A stretch of 64,000 nt of DNA from Micractinium sp. NFX-FRZ (GCA_029339195.1 JAPTJF010000100.1:1-64000), one strand, 5' to 3'. Positions 29,081-45,400 are shown, counted from the stretch's first letter. Notes: generated from the letters alone by a model not told the origin. Numbers and translations: made by a program.

Positions 29081-29578
29081 GCGGCGGGGGCCCCGCACCA
29101 ATGAAGCAGACTTCCTTGCCGTGCCACACTGCTGCACTGCCTCTCTCGCATCCTGCTCCCCCACCCAGAACCCAACATGTGTAGCTTTGCCCGTGGGGAC
29201 GCTCCATTCAGCGCCATGAGCAGGGGCCCTGACTCGCACACACCAGGAGTCACCCCTTCCTATCTCCTGCTTCCCCCATAGTTCGCCTCCCCTTGGTCTC
29301 CCTGTCCACACTCGAGCTCCTTGCTTGCCTCAGCTCACCTCTCCTTGTACCCACAATAATACGCATCATATCAGCAGGCAGTCTCATGCGACTGCATGTC
29401 TGTCCCGTTGCATATTTCAAGCCTCCCGCTCCCCAGCTAGCTTTGCAGGAGGCTGTATCACTATCCTGGCATGCAAGTGTGAGTGAGCGCTTGGCCTTGC
29501 GCCCACGCTCTGCCAGACCACAGCCTTTGTTTTTCACCAATCCTATCTGGGCCTCCCTTGTTCCTCACGCTGTACGGG

Positions 29579-29583
29579 TGTAA
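29579..29583 (+). terminator. TGTAA polyadenylation signal of permease 1
   Basis: Plus-strand TGTAA about 500 bases past the stop at 29080 and just before the 3' end of the converging gene. Confidence 0.6.
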
Positions 29584-29602
29584 ACACAGATGGTACACTT
29601 GC

Positions 29603-29607
29603 TTACA
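29603..29607 (-). terminator. TGTAA polyadenylation signal of the membrane-protein gene
   Basis: Minus-strand TGTAA only 25 bases past the stop codon at 29634-29632, implying a very short 3' UTR that ends close to, or overlaps, the end of the permease 1 transcript. Confidence 0.5.
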
Positions 29608-29631
29608 GCCGCACAGGTCGCGCACACGTGC

Positions 29632-31799
29632 TCACAGACTTCGCCTGTCAAGCACACGCAGCGGTTGCAGGGCAGTCCTCCTCAATCTGACTCCCAGCTC
29701 AACCAGCGGCAGCGCCTCACGCCTGTATACTGCCAGCACCGGACGCAAAGCATCCAGAGGGGAGTCCAAGCCCCTGGCAGCTGCCACGCCCCGCAGCAGC
29801 CATGCCGCGCACGCCAGCGGTGCAATGACAGCCATTGCAGCCGTTGCCAGCTTGCCATGTGCCGCTGCCACCCAGGCGGCTTGCAGGCAGGCAAACAGGG
29901 TGGCCCAGCTGGTGCCTGCAGGAGGGCGGGGTGGCGGAACCAAGGGGCGGGGCCGTGTTAGCCATCTGCACGGACCCTGCCGTTGTGAGCATGCCATGTG
30001 GGGCAATGAGATTGAGCACAGGCTGCCCTTCCCCAGGTCAGCTTATGGGCACGCCGCTGCTGGAGCGCCAGCTGCCCTGACGCCCGCACCTGTGGTCCAC
30101 ATGTGGTCGCGCCACAGGGCACGTGGCACCTGCAGCCCCGTGGCAAGGGCCGGGAGCAGGAAGTCGGCGGGCGCAAGGGCGAGCAGTGTGCCTGGAGCGC
30201 GAGCAGCCTCGGCCTGCACAGGGGCAGGGGGGAGGGAGGAGGTGAGGCGGGGAGGCGCACTTCCCGGCAGGGTGTGGCCAGGCAGCAGGCAGTGCGCCCT
30301 CCCTCATGACGTGACCTGCAGCTGTGAGCCCGCAAGGCCACACTCTCACCAGTGCCGCCAGCGGTTCAAGCATGAAGAGCAGGGTGGCGGTCCAGGAGGC
30401 GACATCCCAGGCGCCGCTCCAGCTGGCGGGCAGGCGCCCCGCACTGATCCCAGCCTGCAATGCCGCCCCTAGGGCCAGCGACACAACGGCGGGGCCCCAG
30501 CTGGCAGAGGCGACGGGGCCTGCAGCTGCGCCTGCACCTGTGGCTGCTGGCAGGACCAGGGTTAGGTAGGCAATCTGCAACGGGAGCGGGGAGGGGAGGA
30601 GGCAGGGCGCTCTCAGTGGAGGGCACACATGGGTGGGCAAGATGTGGACATTGTTGGGCGACAGAAGTTCATGCATGAAGTCCATGATTTTCTCATAGTG
30701 CTCCTGCTGTCACCTGCGGCACCATGGCCCAGCCCACGCAGCGCGTGATGCGCCGCCAGCCCTGCCAGGCGCCCGCGGCAGGCGAGGGCGGCTCCAGCCA
30801 GCCCGCCAGCTTGGCGCCGTTGACTGCGGCAGACCCTGCGGCCAGCAGCAGCGCCGGCCAGAAGATGGCTGGCGGCACGGCGTGCAAGAGGAAGGCCTGC
30901 ACACAGGGGTGAGTGGCAGGGTGTGGTGTGGTGTGGTCCAGCAGAGTTGTGGTGGCAGCAGCAGGCACTTTTTCTGGCTCAGGGACAGGTGATTTTCTGC
31001 ACACGCCCGCTAGGCAGGGCAGCAATACACCCTGTACACCCACCCGCCCGCCCGCCCCGCCCTGCCCTGCCCTGCCCCGCACGCTTGCCTGCGCGAGCAG
31101 TCCCAGAGTGCAGACCAGGCCTGCCGTGTAGCACAGCACAGCCTCGGGCTCTCCATCAGCTAAGAAAGTTGAAGAGAGGATGAGGTAGGAGGTGAGGTTG
31201 CTAGCCAGTGGCTGCAGCGGGGGCAAGTGGGGGCGGGGGCATGGGGGGCTTGTGGCAGCGCTGGTAGGGGCAGTGCTGGCATGCGAAATGTGCAGTCAAG
31301 TGGGGTTCAGGCGTGGGGTGAGGGCGAGCAGGCAGGCAGGCGTGCACGCAGGCTGGCGGCCAGCGCTCACCACCCAGGCGCCCTGCAGGCCCGCTGGCCC
31401 TGCGGCGGCCTGCGATGTGGCTCGCAGAACTGCATCTCCCAGCACAGCAAGCGTTGCCAGGTGCATCAGCAGCCGAGTGGCCACGTCCCAGCGGCGGGGT
31501 GGAGCGCCAGCTGCCACCAAGCTGCCGCCGCCGCCGCTTGCTGCCGCTGCAGCCCCGGTAAGCTCCGAAGGCGGGGCGCTCTCCTCTATGCCGGCGGACG
31601 CAGGCTCTGGGACTGCGGCTGCACGAACCGCAGAGCCTGCTTGCACGCCATCGCGCTGCTGCTGCTGCCGCGGCTGGGATGGGTGCAGAAAGGCAGGGTG
31701 CTGCTGCCGGCGACGTGCAGGCGGCGGCGGCAGGCTGCGGCGGACTGGCAGGCTGACTCCTACATTTAGATGTTGAGCTGCAAACTGACTTGCGCTCAT
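29632..31799 (-). CDS. Unrecognised multi-pass membrane protein, 455 aa
   Basis: I do not recognise the family. Six exons (minus): 31799-31371, 31211-31089, 30896-30714, 30574-30350, 30213-30090, 29915-29632; all junction phases fit. The first ~105 residues are Arg/Pro/Gln/Ala-rich with few acidic residues at the start, which could be a plastid or mitochondrial presequence. After that I count eight to ten hydrophobic segments, for example ATRLLMHLATLAVLGDAVL, CYTAGLVCTLGLLAQAFLL, IFWPALLLAAGSAAV, VVSLALGAALQAGI, WTATLLFMLEPLAAL and TLFACLQAAWVAAAHG. It ends in a basic tail (LRRTALQPLRVLDRRSL). Exon 2 ends in a GC donor (CAG|GCAAGC). Gene order places it between the two deiminase-permease modules, and it has no second copy in the window. 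Donor choice at exon 1 (31371 or 31374) is uncertain by one codon. Confidence 0.75.
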
Positions 31800-33207
31800 G
31801 ATTTTTACCAAGGTGCGGGGACCAGGCTTCCTGTCAACCACCGCGTGCCCGCTGGGGCGGATGCAAAATTTCGAGGCTTCCGACGGCTCGCCGTGTCCCG
31901 CGGCGCTCCGCCTAACAGCGGCAGGTCGAACAAGACGATATTTAACCTCCTCCACCAAAGGGGGCCGGAAACCCTGGGCCCTTCGTTGGGGCCCTGACCA
32001 GTGCGCGCGCGGGACTACGGTCCCACCAGAAACTTGCGCAATGCGGCCATGCAAGGCTTGTGTACGCCTTATTGCGACTCGCATTGCGCCAGGCGGATCC
32101 CAAACTGGCATGCCTTCTCGTCGTGCGGACCCTGCTGTGTCATGCTGTGCCGGACAACGCGCTGCGCTCTGCTGTGCTGTGCTGCTCTGTGCTCTTCTGC
32201 TCTCCCCTGTAGCATCAACCCATCAGTGTAGTCCTGCGCTGTTCCTGGGTCCATGCATCTGCCGCTGCACGCTCTGACAGGGTTTCACCTTCTGTATGCA
32301 GGCCGGCGGCGCCGGCGGCAGCAGCTTAAGCGGCGGGCGCAAGCGCAGGCAGTTGAACGGGCCACCTGCCTGCAAAAGACCGGGTCTCAGATCCCTCGCA
32401 GCGTTTGTCCAGAAGCGAAAGCTACTGTGTAGCACCAGCACCAGCACAGCAGCACCAACCCCCAGTTCCCTTTTGCGCGTGCCTCATCTGCAGTACCGCC
32501 ATCAAAGGAGAGGCACTTTGTGGCAGCCAGTGCGAGCTCCCGCAACATGACAGGCCAGTCCATTCATTGCGAGTCGAGCCAGGCAAGCACAAGTGAGCCC
32601 CTCAACTAGACTTAATCACAGCAGGGGAACTGTGGTAGCCGCATGCTGTAGCCGCTACACAGCGGCTGCACACGACCGCAGCCACCAAGCTCTCTTTCGC
32701 AGTCGACATTCACTTCACAAATTAGTGTAAGCGAGATCAGGTAAGCGGCACTCGTTTGAAATGAGTCATGTGGAAAGGTGAATCAGTACAGGCTCTGTCA
32801 GGGGCAGGAACAAAATCAGGGCAGTCAGGAGCAATGAGCACGGGAACTGCGGCAGGCAGCGGGAGCAGTGCGGAGAAAGTAGAGTGCTGAGGCGTGATGT
32901 GCCGGCAGCCTGCCAAGGCAGTGTCTGAGCAAGGCAGGGGCAGCGCGGTACGCTTAGTGAAGGGTGGCAAATCTACATTCCGTGGGCTCGCGCTGATGCT
33001 AGTTCGTACCGTCGAGCGAGTCGTGCTGGCGGCAGCGCTGGCACAGGCCAAGCGGGCGGTCACGGGGCGGTGAGGCCTATCGCTGACGCCGCAGATGGTC
33101 CGAGAGCGCCGCCAGCAGCAGGATCAGCCACGCGGCAAGGCACCAGCACCAGCAGCAGGCACGCGGCGGGTGGGGAGGCGGTGGCAGGCCTGGGCGGCTG
33201 CGCTCGC
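31800..33207. other. Intergenic: promoter of the membrane-protein gene and 3' flank of deiminase 2
   Basis: These 1.4 kb hold only short open frames. On the plus strand a Cys-rich frame (about 32047-32160, LCTPYCDSHCARR, CGPCC) and an Arg/Gln-rich frame after a possible acceptor at 32300-32301 are open. A plus-strand TGTAA at 32726-32730 would suit a small plus-strand gene, but I cannot join convincing exons. The right part (about 32805-33060) matches the 3' flank of deiminase 1. Confidence 0.4.
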
Positions 33208-37035
<3,828 letters not shown>

Positions 37036-37675
37036 CGTGCCGACCAAAGACCAGTTGCTGGCAAAGGGCCGGAGAGGCGGGGGGAGGATTGGAGGAATGG
37101 AATGCCATGATCGCAGCGGACAGGGGTTGAAATAGCCCGCACAGGAGCCCCCGCGAAGGGAAGTGTCGTTGGGCTCAGCACACTTGCAGGTGCCCAACGG
37201 GTCCACTGACCCGCAGGGACCCCAAAGGTGGGTCAACCTTGGTTGGGTCCATCCCGCTGAGCAATTCTTCTTCCTCAGGCTGTCGCCTCCCGTCTTGTGG
37301 GCGCGCCACCGCCACCCTTCACTGTGCACGTGCGCACTACCCTCGCATCCAATTGCTCAATTTCAGGTGTGAAAAGCATACGCAAAAGGTCGCTGATACA
37401 CTCGGGGCATGCCCTGCGCTCGGGCCCTGGCGGTGTGGCTGGGGCCACTGGCGGCTGCCGCAGGCTGCAGTACTGCTCCCCAGCCGGCTGCGCTTGCCCT
37501 CGTCTACATGCTTCCTGGCAGCGCGCAGGGGCGCCCCGTGACTTAGTAATGGGCAACCACCCAGGCCGGTTGCCTGGCCCCACAGCACCCACAGTCGCCT
37601 TGCGCTGCCGCGCCCTGACCACTGCGCCGCCACGGCTGCCTAGCCCCCCCTGCAGCCGCCCCACTGCCCGCCGCC
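37036..37675. promoter_or_regulatory. Divergent promoter of deiminase 2 and permease 2
   Basis: These 640 bases lie between opposite start codons and hold no further coding exon that I can support. The distance and layout match copy 1, but I could not align the sequence by eye, so the promoters may have diverged. Confidence 0.5.
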
Positions 37676-40600
37676 ATGTCACCTGCCAGCTATCCAGAAG
37701 GGGACAGCGCCCACTCGGGCAAGGCGCTCTTCAAGGACCTCTCCTGCCATGGAGGCTCCGACCTGGAGAGGGAGACAACGCGCGAGTTCCAGGTGAGGGG
37801 CTGCCGTTGCAGTAGGCGGTGGGCAGGCGGCAGCAGGGCCAGCGTGTCGCGCTGGGGCCAGTGCCACCCAGGGTTGTGACTGCATGGCAAGCGCGGCCAC
37901 AGTGCCCAGTCATACTTTTACGACTTGTGCCATCATGCTGCTGCCCACACTGTGTTTTGCAGGCCAAGGAGTCGTTCCGCACCGACATTGGGCAAGGTGG
38001 GCACTCCTGGCAGCCCCAGAGAAGAGCACCTGCTGCCCACCTGCCCACTTTGCAGCATGCTTGCAGTGACCCCTGCACCCCACACCCTGCAACTACATGC
38101 ACCATCCGACCCCCGCTCTACCTCTCCTCCCGCTGGCAGGCACCTGGGCTGCTGCTGGTTATCATCTGAGCACTACCATCGCCACACCCGCTGCCTGTGA
38201 GTGGCAGCGCTGGGCTGGACAGCGCAGTACGCGTGGCAGCAGCATGCGTTGCCAGCACAGCTGGAGGCAGCCTGCTGCCTGGCAACCTGTCTCGAGCCTG
38301 CCTGCCCCTCCGGTGTGCAAGCAGCACAGATCGGAGCCGCCTTTCCACACCCTGCTCCACATGCACGCAGATGCCTACCTGCCCTTTGCTTTTGCCGGGC
38401 TGGGCTGGGGCCCGGGCCTCATTGCGCTGCTCATGGGCATTGCCGGTAAGCCCGCCGTACTGCTGCATCAGGCAACGCCAGTCTGGCGGCTGCTGTGCAT
38501 GCTGCCACCAGTTTGCTGGGGGGGGCCTTGCTACTGATGCCACAGCCCAGCAGCACTGCCCCCTTCCATCCTCGCTGCCCCCTCCCACCAGTGCTGAGCC
38601 TGCCTCCCCTGCCTACCAACCGTGCAGTGACGTGGTATGCCTCCGTCCTGCTGGCCTCCCTGCACGAGCACAACGGCGTGCGGTACGTGCGGTACAGCGA
38701 CCTGGCAACCTCCATCCACGGTCAGTAGAGGCAGCTTGCTTGGCGTAGGAACATAGGGGCAGCGGGCGGCAAAGGGGATGAGGAGCATAGCGGCAAGCCC
38801 GCCAACTCGTTGCATGCAGCTCCTCACACGCCGGCCGCCGAAGCAGTGCACTCCTGCTCGATGTGCCGGGCGCTCACGAATGCCCTGTCCCTGCTGCAGG
38901 CCGGTGGGCCGGCCGTGCGGTGGTTGCTTTCCAGCAGATTGCCTCCCTGGGCAACAATGTGACTCTGGGCATCGTGGCGGGTGTCACCATGAAGGTGGGG
39001 CCTGAACAAAGGAATGATGCCCCTGCCGGTACTGCACCGCAAATGCCCATGAAGCCTGCGTAGCACGCTCAGCTGCAGAGCTCGCTGTGATCTGTTACAT
39101 GCCCCTCATGCGTGGCGGTGCCTCCTAAAGCCCGCCGTCATCCACTGAAAGGGCCTGCCACCATCAACGTGCCTCCCTGCCTTCCCTCCCGCAGGCGCTG
39201 CACTTCACCTTCAACCCCGACTCCAGCATGACCCTCCAGCAGTTCATCATCATCTTTGGCTGCATCCAGCTGGTCTTCAGCCAGGTGGGGTGCCGTTAAA
39301 GGGTAACCAAACCCACTGTGTGTGTGCCTGACAGCACATGCCACCAATTGCCGGCCGGCCTTGCTGGCAGGCATGCAGCCGGCATGCCCTCCAGCACGCT
39401 GCTGCATGCCCTGCCTGACCCCCGCTGGCGGTGGTGCTTGCTTCCCTCCCCTGCCCCTCCTGCGCAGATGCCCTCCATCCACGACCTGCGCCTCCTCAAC
39501 ATGGTCTGCACCATCTGCACCTGCGGCTTTGCCATCTCCGCCACCGCCCTCTCCATCTACAGCGGTGAGTGGGCACACAGGGCCGCAATCGGGCGCAGCG
39601 AGTTGCATTGCACCCCGCATGCCGCTCGCATCCAAGCTCACCCTCGAGCGCCTCGCCTCCCCCGCAGGCCAGAACCCCGCCCCTGACACCCCACCCGTTG
39701 ATTACGCTGTGATTGGCAGCCCCGCTGTCAAGGCATTTGGTGTCTTCATGGCGCTGGGCACCATTGCCTTTGGCTTTGGCGACACCGTGCTGCCGGAGGT
39801 GCAGGTGCGCGTGGGGGCTGCAAGGGCAGCAGCGGCTGTTTGGAGCGCGGCAGCATTGGGAGTAGTTGGGCAAGTTTGGTTCTGTGCTCTGGTTGTGCCC
39901 AACTGGTCCTCCTCGGATGACCAGCATTAAGCGCTCACGGCACGAGGACCCGCTGCACCCCGCCCTGCCCTCTCTGCAGGCCACCCTGAAGGAGCCTGTG
40001 AAAAAGAACATGTACAAGGGCGTGGCGCTCTGCTACTCCGTGATTTCCATTGGATACATCCTAGTCACCGTCGCCGGATACTGGGTAGGCAGCGGGGCAG
40101 TGCGGGTGCAGCCTGCCTGCTTGCCTGCCAGCCCGCCAACTGCCAAGGGGTACCGCCTGTCTGTGAAGCACCTCAGTTGTGTCCCTCATGCCCTGATGCT
40201 CTTCTCCCCTTGCTGCAGGCATTCGGCAACGCCGTGCAGCCCTACCTGCCCGCAAGCTTCGTGGGCCCACGGTGGGCTGTGTGCATGGCCGAGTTCTTTG
40301 CCCTCATCCAGATTGTGGGATGCTACCAGGTGGGTGGTCTCTGCTGGGCCATCCTGGCATGTGTTAGCAGCCGCTGTCACAGGGTAGCGTGCGGGCACTG
40401 CAAATGCACGTACTCATGAGACAGCTGGGAGACAAGCGCCCCCCCCCACCCACACACAGCCTGGCAGTGCAGTGGAGGGAGAGTGCTGCCTCTGCCTCTG
40501 GGTGCAGTCTGCAGGGGGCGGCCATGTAAGGACGCATGCAACCTCGCCTCACCCTGCTGTGCTGCCCTGCCCACAGATCTACTGCCGCCCCACGTACGAG

Positions 40601-41500
40601 GTGGTGGAGCTGTGGGCGATGGACACCACGCAGGTGGGCAGGGGCGAGGGGCGCTGAGGGCTGTGGGGGAGAGGTTAGATGACACTATGTAGCACTGCAG
40701 TTTACTTAGTATACTTAGTGTGCTGTGCCGGGCTGGAGGGGCGGGTTTTTGCTGCACGTGCCTCTCCAACGGCCAATGCTGGCGCCGACAGAAGCCCTGT
40801 ACCCGCCACCCCCCTCACGTCGCAGGGCCCCATGGCGCCGCGCAACATGCTGACCCGCTTTGTGATCACGTCGGCGTACTGCGCCCTCCTCACCCTCGTC
40901 GGCTGCGCCATGCCCTTCTTCGGATCCTTCCTGGCACTGGTGGGTGCAGGGCGGGGGCGGGGCGGGGGGCTGGACTCGGACTGGGAACTAGGCCTGCAAT
41001 GGAGGTCAGGCATGAGGTGCGTGTTCTTGTGTGGGCCGGCCTGGAAATCTCCTTGAGCATGTCCTCCCCTCCCCCTTCCCACTCCGTGCAGTGCGGTGCC
41101 ATCGGCTTCACGCCCTTGGACTTCATCATGCCGCTCGCGCTGTTCGACAAGGTAACGCACGCTTGTTGTGTGCCAAGGGTGCTTGCTTGTGGATGTGCTG
41201 GCGCCAGGCGACATGTCAACACACAAATTTGCCTGTCTTATGCTGCAAATCAGTGCATGCGACACTGCACTGGGTATACGTCTGGTCAATGCACGTTTGC
41301 TCACTTGCCCTCTGCCCGCATGCCCCGCCCACCTGCAGGTTCACAAGGGCACGCTCCCCCTGTGGCGCCGCTGCCTGCACATGTCCCTCATCGTGCTGTA
41401 CACCCTGGTCGGCGTTGTGGCCGCCATTGGCGCCGTTTGGTTCATCATCCGGGACACCAAGCACTTTTCTTTCTTCGCCGACCTGCCCGCTGCCGTCTGA
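37676..41500 (+). CDS. AAAP-family amino-acid permease (ProT/GAT-like), copy 2
   Basis: Paralogue of permease 1 with the same 15-exon plan: 37676-37792, 37963-37996, 38140-38196, 38371-38445, 38628-38720, 38900-38994, 39195-39284, 39468-39564, 39668-39804, 39980-40084, 40219-40329, 40577-40633, 40826-40939, 41092-41151, 41339-41500; 467 aa. Exons 2-14 have identical lengths in both copies. Exon 1 is four codons longer (MSPASYPEGDSAHSGKALFK) and the last exon has four extra codons before the stop (FFADLPAAV). The membrane core is highly conserved, with changes such as GNAVQPYLPASFVGPRWAVC for GNMVSPYLPASFVGPVWAVR and LPLWRRCLHMSLIVLYTL for AAWRRLMHLCLVALYTM. Substrate is unknown; the replacements near membrane segments could change specificity. 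No stops or frameshifts, so both copies are probably functional. Confidence 0.92.
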
Positions 41501-42465
41501 GCAGCCCCGCCGGCTGCCTGCCAGCGTGGCCGCACGGCAGGCAGGCGAGGTGGGCACAACCATGCATGCCCTTCACCTGTATACTGCAAGCAGCGCCACT
41601 TCCAGCGCCAGTACTGGCCTCGGCGCGGCGCTGATGCTCTCTCACCCTCTGCACTGATCTCCCTTTCCCTTTTTACCAAAACTGCTCCCCCGCTCTTTCG
41701 CTGTGCATTTGGTTGCCGTAGCCAATGCTGCGCACACACCTCTCTTCTGTACTGCTACCCCCCGCGTATCACCTAGCCCCTCTAACAACCGCACACACAC
41801 ACACACAACTGCCGTGGGTGCTCTGCCATGCGCTGGCAAATTTCGTTTCGTTTTCTTCGCCACCTCCCAGTACTGGGGTAGCACAGCCCTCCCTTCCCGC
41901 CACTCTCTCCTCCGCACTTTTCAAGTGAGGGCCAGCTGTGCTCCAAGCCACTTGCCAAATGTTCCCTAATATATCCATCAGGATTACACTGCAATCTACT
42001 GCCCTTCACACTGTAGCACTCAAAAGCAGACTTGCCATATTCACAGCAAACCGTGATCGGATTGGTGCAGCCCAGAGCTGCCCACTGGCTGACGGGACTG
42101 CTAGCCTGCAGGGAATGAGTAGGGTGTGCATGGCAATGGCGAAGACACTGTGGGTTCAGGCCGATAAAAACACAACCACGATTTTCAGGCTCTGTGCCCA
42201 AGTGGCAGTTGGCTGGTTGCTGTAGGGGTCGAGGCCGCCCTGGTGCCCGCCCGCCACGCCGCGGCACTGCCTGGAAAGGAGGTGGTTCCGGTGCCCACGC
42301 AGCGGCCCGATCATAGCGTGTCATGTTGCTTTGCCTGGTCAACACTATTTCTTTGCTTTTGAACAGCTTTGCCAGGGGTTTAGGGCCGCCGATGGCGCAC
42401 CGCCCGACCGCAAAAAGGGGCAGCGGGGAGGCCTAGCGCGGCACTAGAAGCGGTATCAGCGCAAG
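41501..42465. other. Intergenic: 3' flank of permease 2 and promoter of TAF2
   Basis: This 965-base stretch lies between two plus-strand genes. I see no exon and no plus-strand TGTAA. A short CA repeat lies at about 41792-41807. Short open frames on both strands lack any recognisable motif. Confidence 0.5.
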
Positions 42466-45400
42466 ATGAATGCCCAGCTGCCCACTGTGCGCCGGCAGCA
42501 CGCAGTGCTGACAATCGACACCGAGACGCAGAGCTTGTCGGGGTGAGGCCTTCCGCTGGTCCGTGCGCTGGAGCATGCTGCTGATGCAGCCAACGATGTA
42601 GCTGAGACCGCCCGCTGCCTGCCGCAGGTGGACCGAGCTCCACGTGACGCCGCCGCCTGCCGCCGCCGCCAGTGGCAGCGCCACACTGGGGCTCCACTGC
42701 TACGGCCTGAGCGTGCAATCGGTGGCAGTCAACGATGTCCCCGTGCCGTTTGAGCTGCAGCCGCCTGTCAGGTGGGTGCTGCGTGGCTGTAGCGGGGGGC
42801 GGAAGGCAGGCTTGTGATGCGTTGCTGCCTCTCTTGCCGCCGCCGCTTCACTCCCCCTGCTTCACCCTTCCACCCCTCTGCCTTGATTGCCCGCACCTAA
42901 TGCGTGCATCCTTCACAACACTGTCTCACCGGCCGCAGGGAGGACCTGCCTGAGTCAGTGACAGCCGCCGCCTACGAGTCGCCTCAGCGCCAGGCGGGCG
43001 CGGCGGCCGAGTACTGCTTCTACATGTATGAGCGCCAGCTGCAGCGGGAGCGCCAGCCGGAGCTTGTCTTCACGCTGCCCGACACGCTGGCAGACAGCAG
43101 CGCCAGGGGCGGCAGCGGCAAGGCTGGCGGTAGGGGCGGGCGGGAGCTGCGCATACGGGTGGAGTTCAGCGGGAGCGGCGGGGGCGCGGGGCTGCGCTTC
43201 TGGCAGCACTATGCCGCCTCAGACAACCAGGTCAGAATTGGTGGGCTGGCTCAGGGGTTGATGCTCTGGGGTATGGCATAGCAGGGATGCTCCGCTTAAC
43301 GCCGCCCCGCCCTGCCAGGTTGGTCTGCCGCTACAATGGCAAGCGGGTGCCCACCTGCCGCCCCGCCCCGCCCCCTGCCGGCAGGTGCGGCGTGCCAGCG
43401 CCTGGCTGCCCTGCGTGGACACCCCCTCGGCGTCGGTCCAGTTCAAGCTGGACCTGACCTGCCGTGCAGACCAGGTGCGCGGTGCGTGTGTTGGCGTGGT
43501 TGTATGCTCAAGTGGGACATTTGCTTGCGGATGCGCTTGTATGCACGGGCGTCTGTGTGTGCTGGTGCGCTTGTGTGCGCTGGTGGGGTGTTTGTGTGCT
43601 GGTGCGCTTGCATGCTTGGGCGTTTGTGCTCGGGCCCATGTGCTCGGCTGCCTCGCTGCACGAAGGACCGACTGCCATGCTAGTGTGTGGCAGCTGTCAT
43701 GCTGCCCTATCAAGGGTACCAAGAGACTGCCATAATGTGCTGACGGGCCGCCTGCCTGCCCGCCCGCTCATTGTGCAGGTGGCAGTGGGGCCGGGGACGC
43801 TGCAGCGGCAGAGCTGGGCGGACAGCGGGCGCAGGTGGCGCACTTTCCACTACGAAGTCCCGCTCGGCTGCGCCCCCTGCCAGCTTGGGCTGGCAGTGGG
43901 TCTGCTGCATGCGGAGGCCAGCACCCAGGGAGGAGCAGCCGCAGCAGCCGCAGCAGCCGCCACTGCATCTGCAGGCGGCAGCGGCGGCCCGCCAGAGCCG
44001 CAGCAGCCCAAGCAGTTCACGCATTTCGCGCCGCAGCAGCTGCCCCCGGAGCTCGCAGTGGCAGCCGTGCTTGCCAAGCCGCCCTCGCAGGACAGCAGCG
44101 GGGACGAGGGCGACGCGGCCAACGGCAGCGGGAGGCGCGGCTCTGCAGCCGCAGCTGCCGGACCGCTGGCACGCAGCGGCCACCTCTTCAGCCTCGTCTT
44201 CTCGCTTTTTGAGGAGCTGCTGGGTGTGCGGTTCCCGCTGCCCGCCATGCAGCAGGTGCGTGTGTGCAGGACTGGGGGCGGTGCGGAGGGATGGAGGGGT
44301 GGGCAGGCGGGTGCAGATGTGGGTGCCGCCGTGCATTGTCCTGCTTGACTGCCCTGTTGCTGACGGCAAGGGCAGGGTCGGGGTGCAGCAGGCAGGTGTG
44401 CTGCCTGCGCCAGTTCCTTTGCCTGCCATCCCTTTTTTAAGGCATCCTCTTGCTTGGCTGTGCCCGCAGGTCTTCCTGCCCCCCGAGCTGCTCCTGAGCA
44501 CCAGCCAGGCGCTGGCAGGGCTGCAGCTGCTGAGCACCGCACAACTCATCCAGCCGCGCGCCATCGAGCAGTCCAGTGAGTTTCGCCGGCAGGCTTGTGC
44601 TGGCGCTGCTGGCTGGTGGTGGTGCTGCTGCTCTTGTTGGTGGTGCCGCCGTTGCTGCTGCTTTTGGTGCTGCGCACGTTGGCGCAGCTGCCTCTGTTTC
44701 TCCACGGCCAACTGCACACCTGCCCCTACCACTGCTGCAGTCGCGGCGCGCTGCTCCATCGCGCGCTGCCTTGCGCGCCAGTGGTTTGGCATCCTGCTGC
44801 GCGCAGCCACCCCGCTGGACGAATGGTTGATCGAGGGTGGGTGCAAGGGCGCGGAGCGGGTGTTGGGCAGGGTGGGCAGGTTGTGAGGGGTAGGAGCAGA
44901 ATCTGGTGCGGTGCTGCCACCAGCTCCATGCAATGGCAGGTGGCTTCATCTCCTTCTGCACCCTCCCATGCAGGCCTGTCTGGGTGGCTGGAGGAGCAGT
45001 ACGTGCGGCGGTACATGGGGCGCAACGAGCTGGCATACAGGTGAGATCTTCAGGTTGGGCTGGTCATCGAGTACTGCCTGAGGTGGGCATGGGTTCAACT
45101 TCTTGTGCACGGCGCAAGCCGGCCGGGCAGCTGGGCACGTCTGTCCCCTTGCCAACACTCCAACATGACCCTTTCCCTGTGCCCAGCCCTGCCTCCCCTG
45201 CTCGCTGCCCACATCTCACCCTGCCGCTGACCTGGCTGGCTGGCGCGCTGCAGGCGGTGGCGTGAGCGCCAGTCCATCTTCTTGGCGGACAACGGGGAGG
45301 CGCCCCCCCTGGCAGCCAGGTGGGGGCCGGCCAGTGCCAGCACTGCCGCCGCTGCTCTGCGCTGCTTCCCCTGCTGCATTGTACTCCGGCACAACATGAA

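Larger units (their letters stand above)
29081..29631. other. Convergent 3' UTR region of permease 1 and the membrane-protein gene
   Basis: These 551 bases lie between facing stop codons and hold a plus-strand and a minus-strand TGTAA about 20 bases apart. No exon is visible. The sequence does not match the 3' flank of permease 2, so the duplicated block ends near the permease stop codon. Confidence 0.6.

Noticed and set aside
31141..31158. Acceptor TTAG before CTGATGG for exon 2 of the membrane-protein gene
   Set aside because: The phase does not match exon 1; the CTGCAG acceptor before 31211 keeps phase and extends a hydrophobic segment.
43474..43690. TG-rich imperfect repeats in TAF2 intron 4 as a possible element
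   Set aside because: Short approximate repeats (GTGTGCTGGTGCGCTTG twice) without clear unit or length; treated as simple low-complexity intron sequence.
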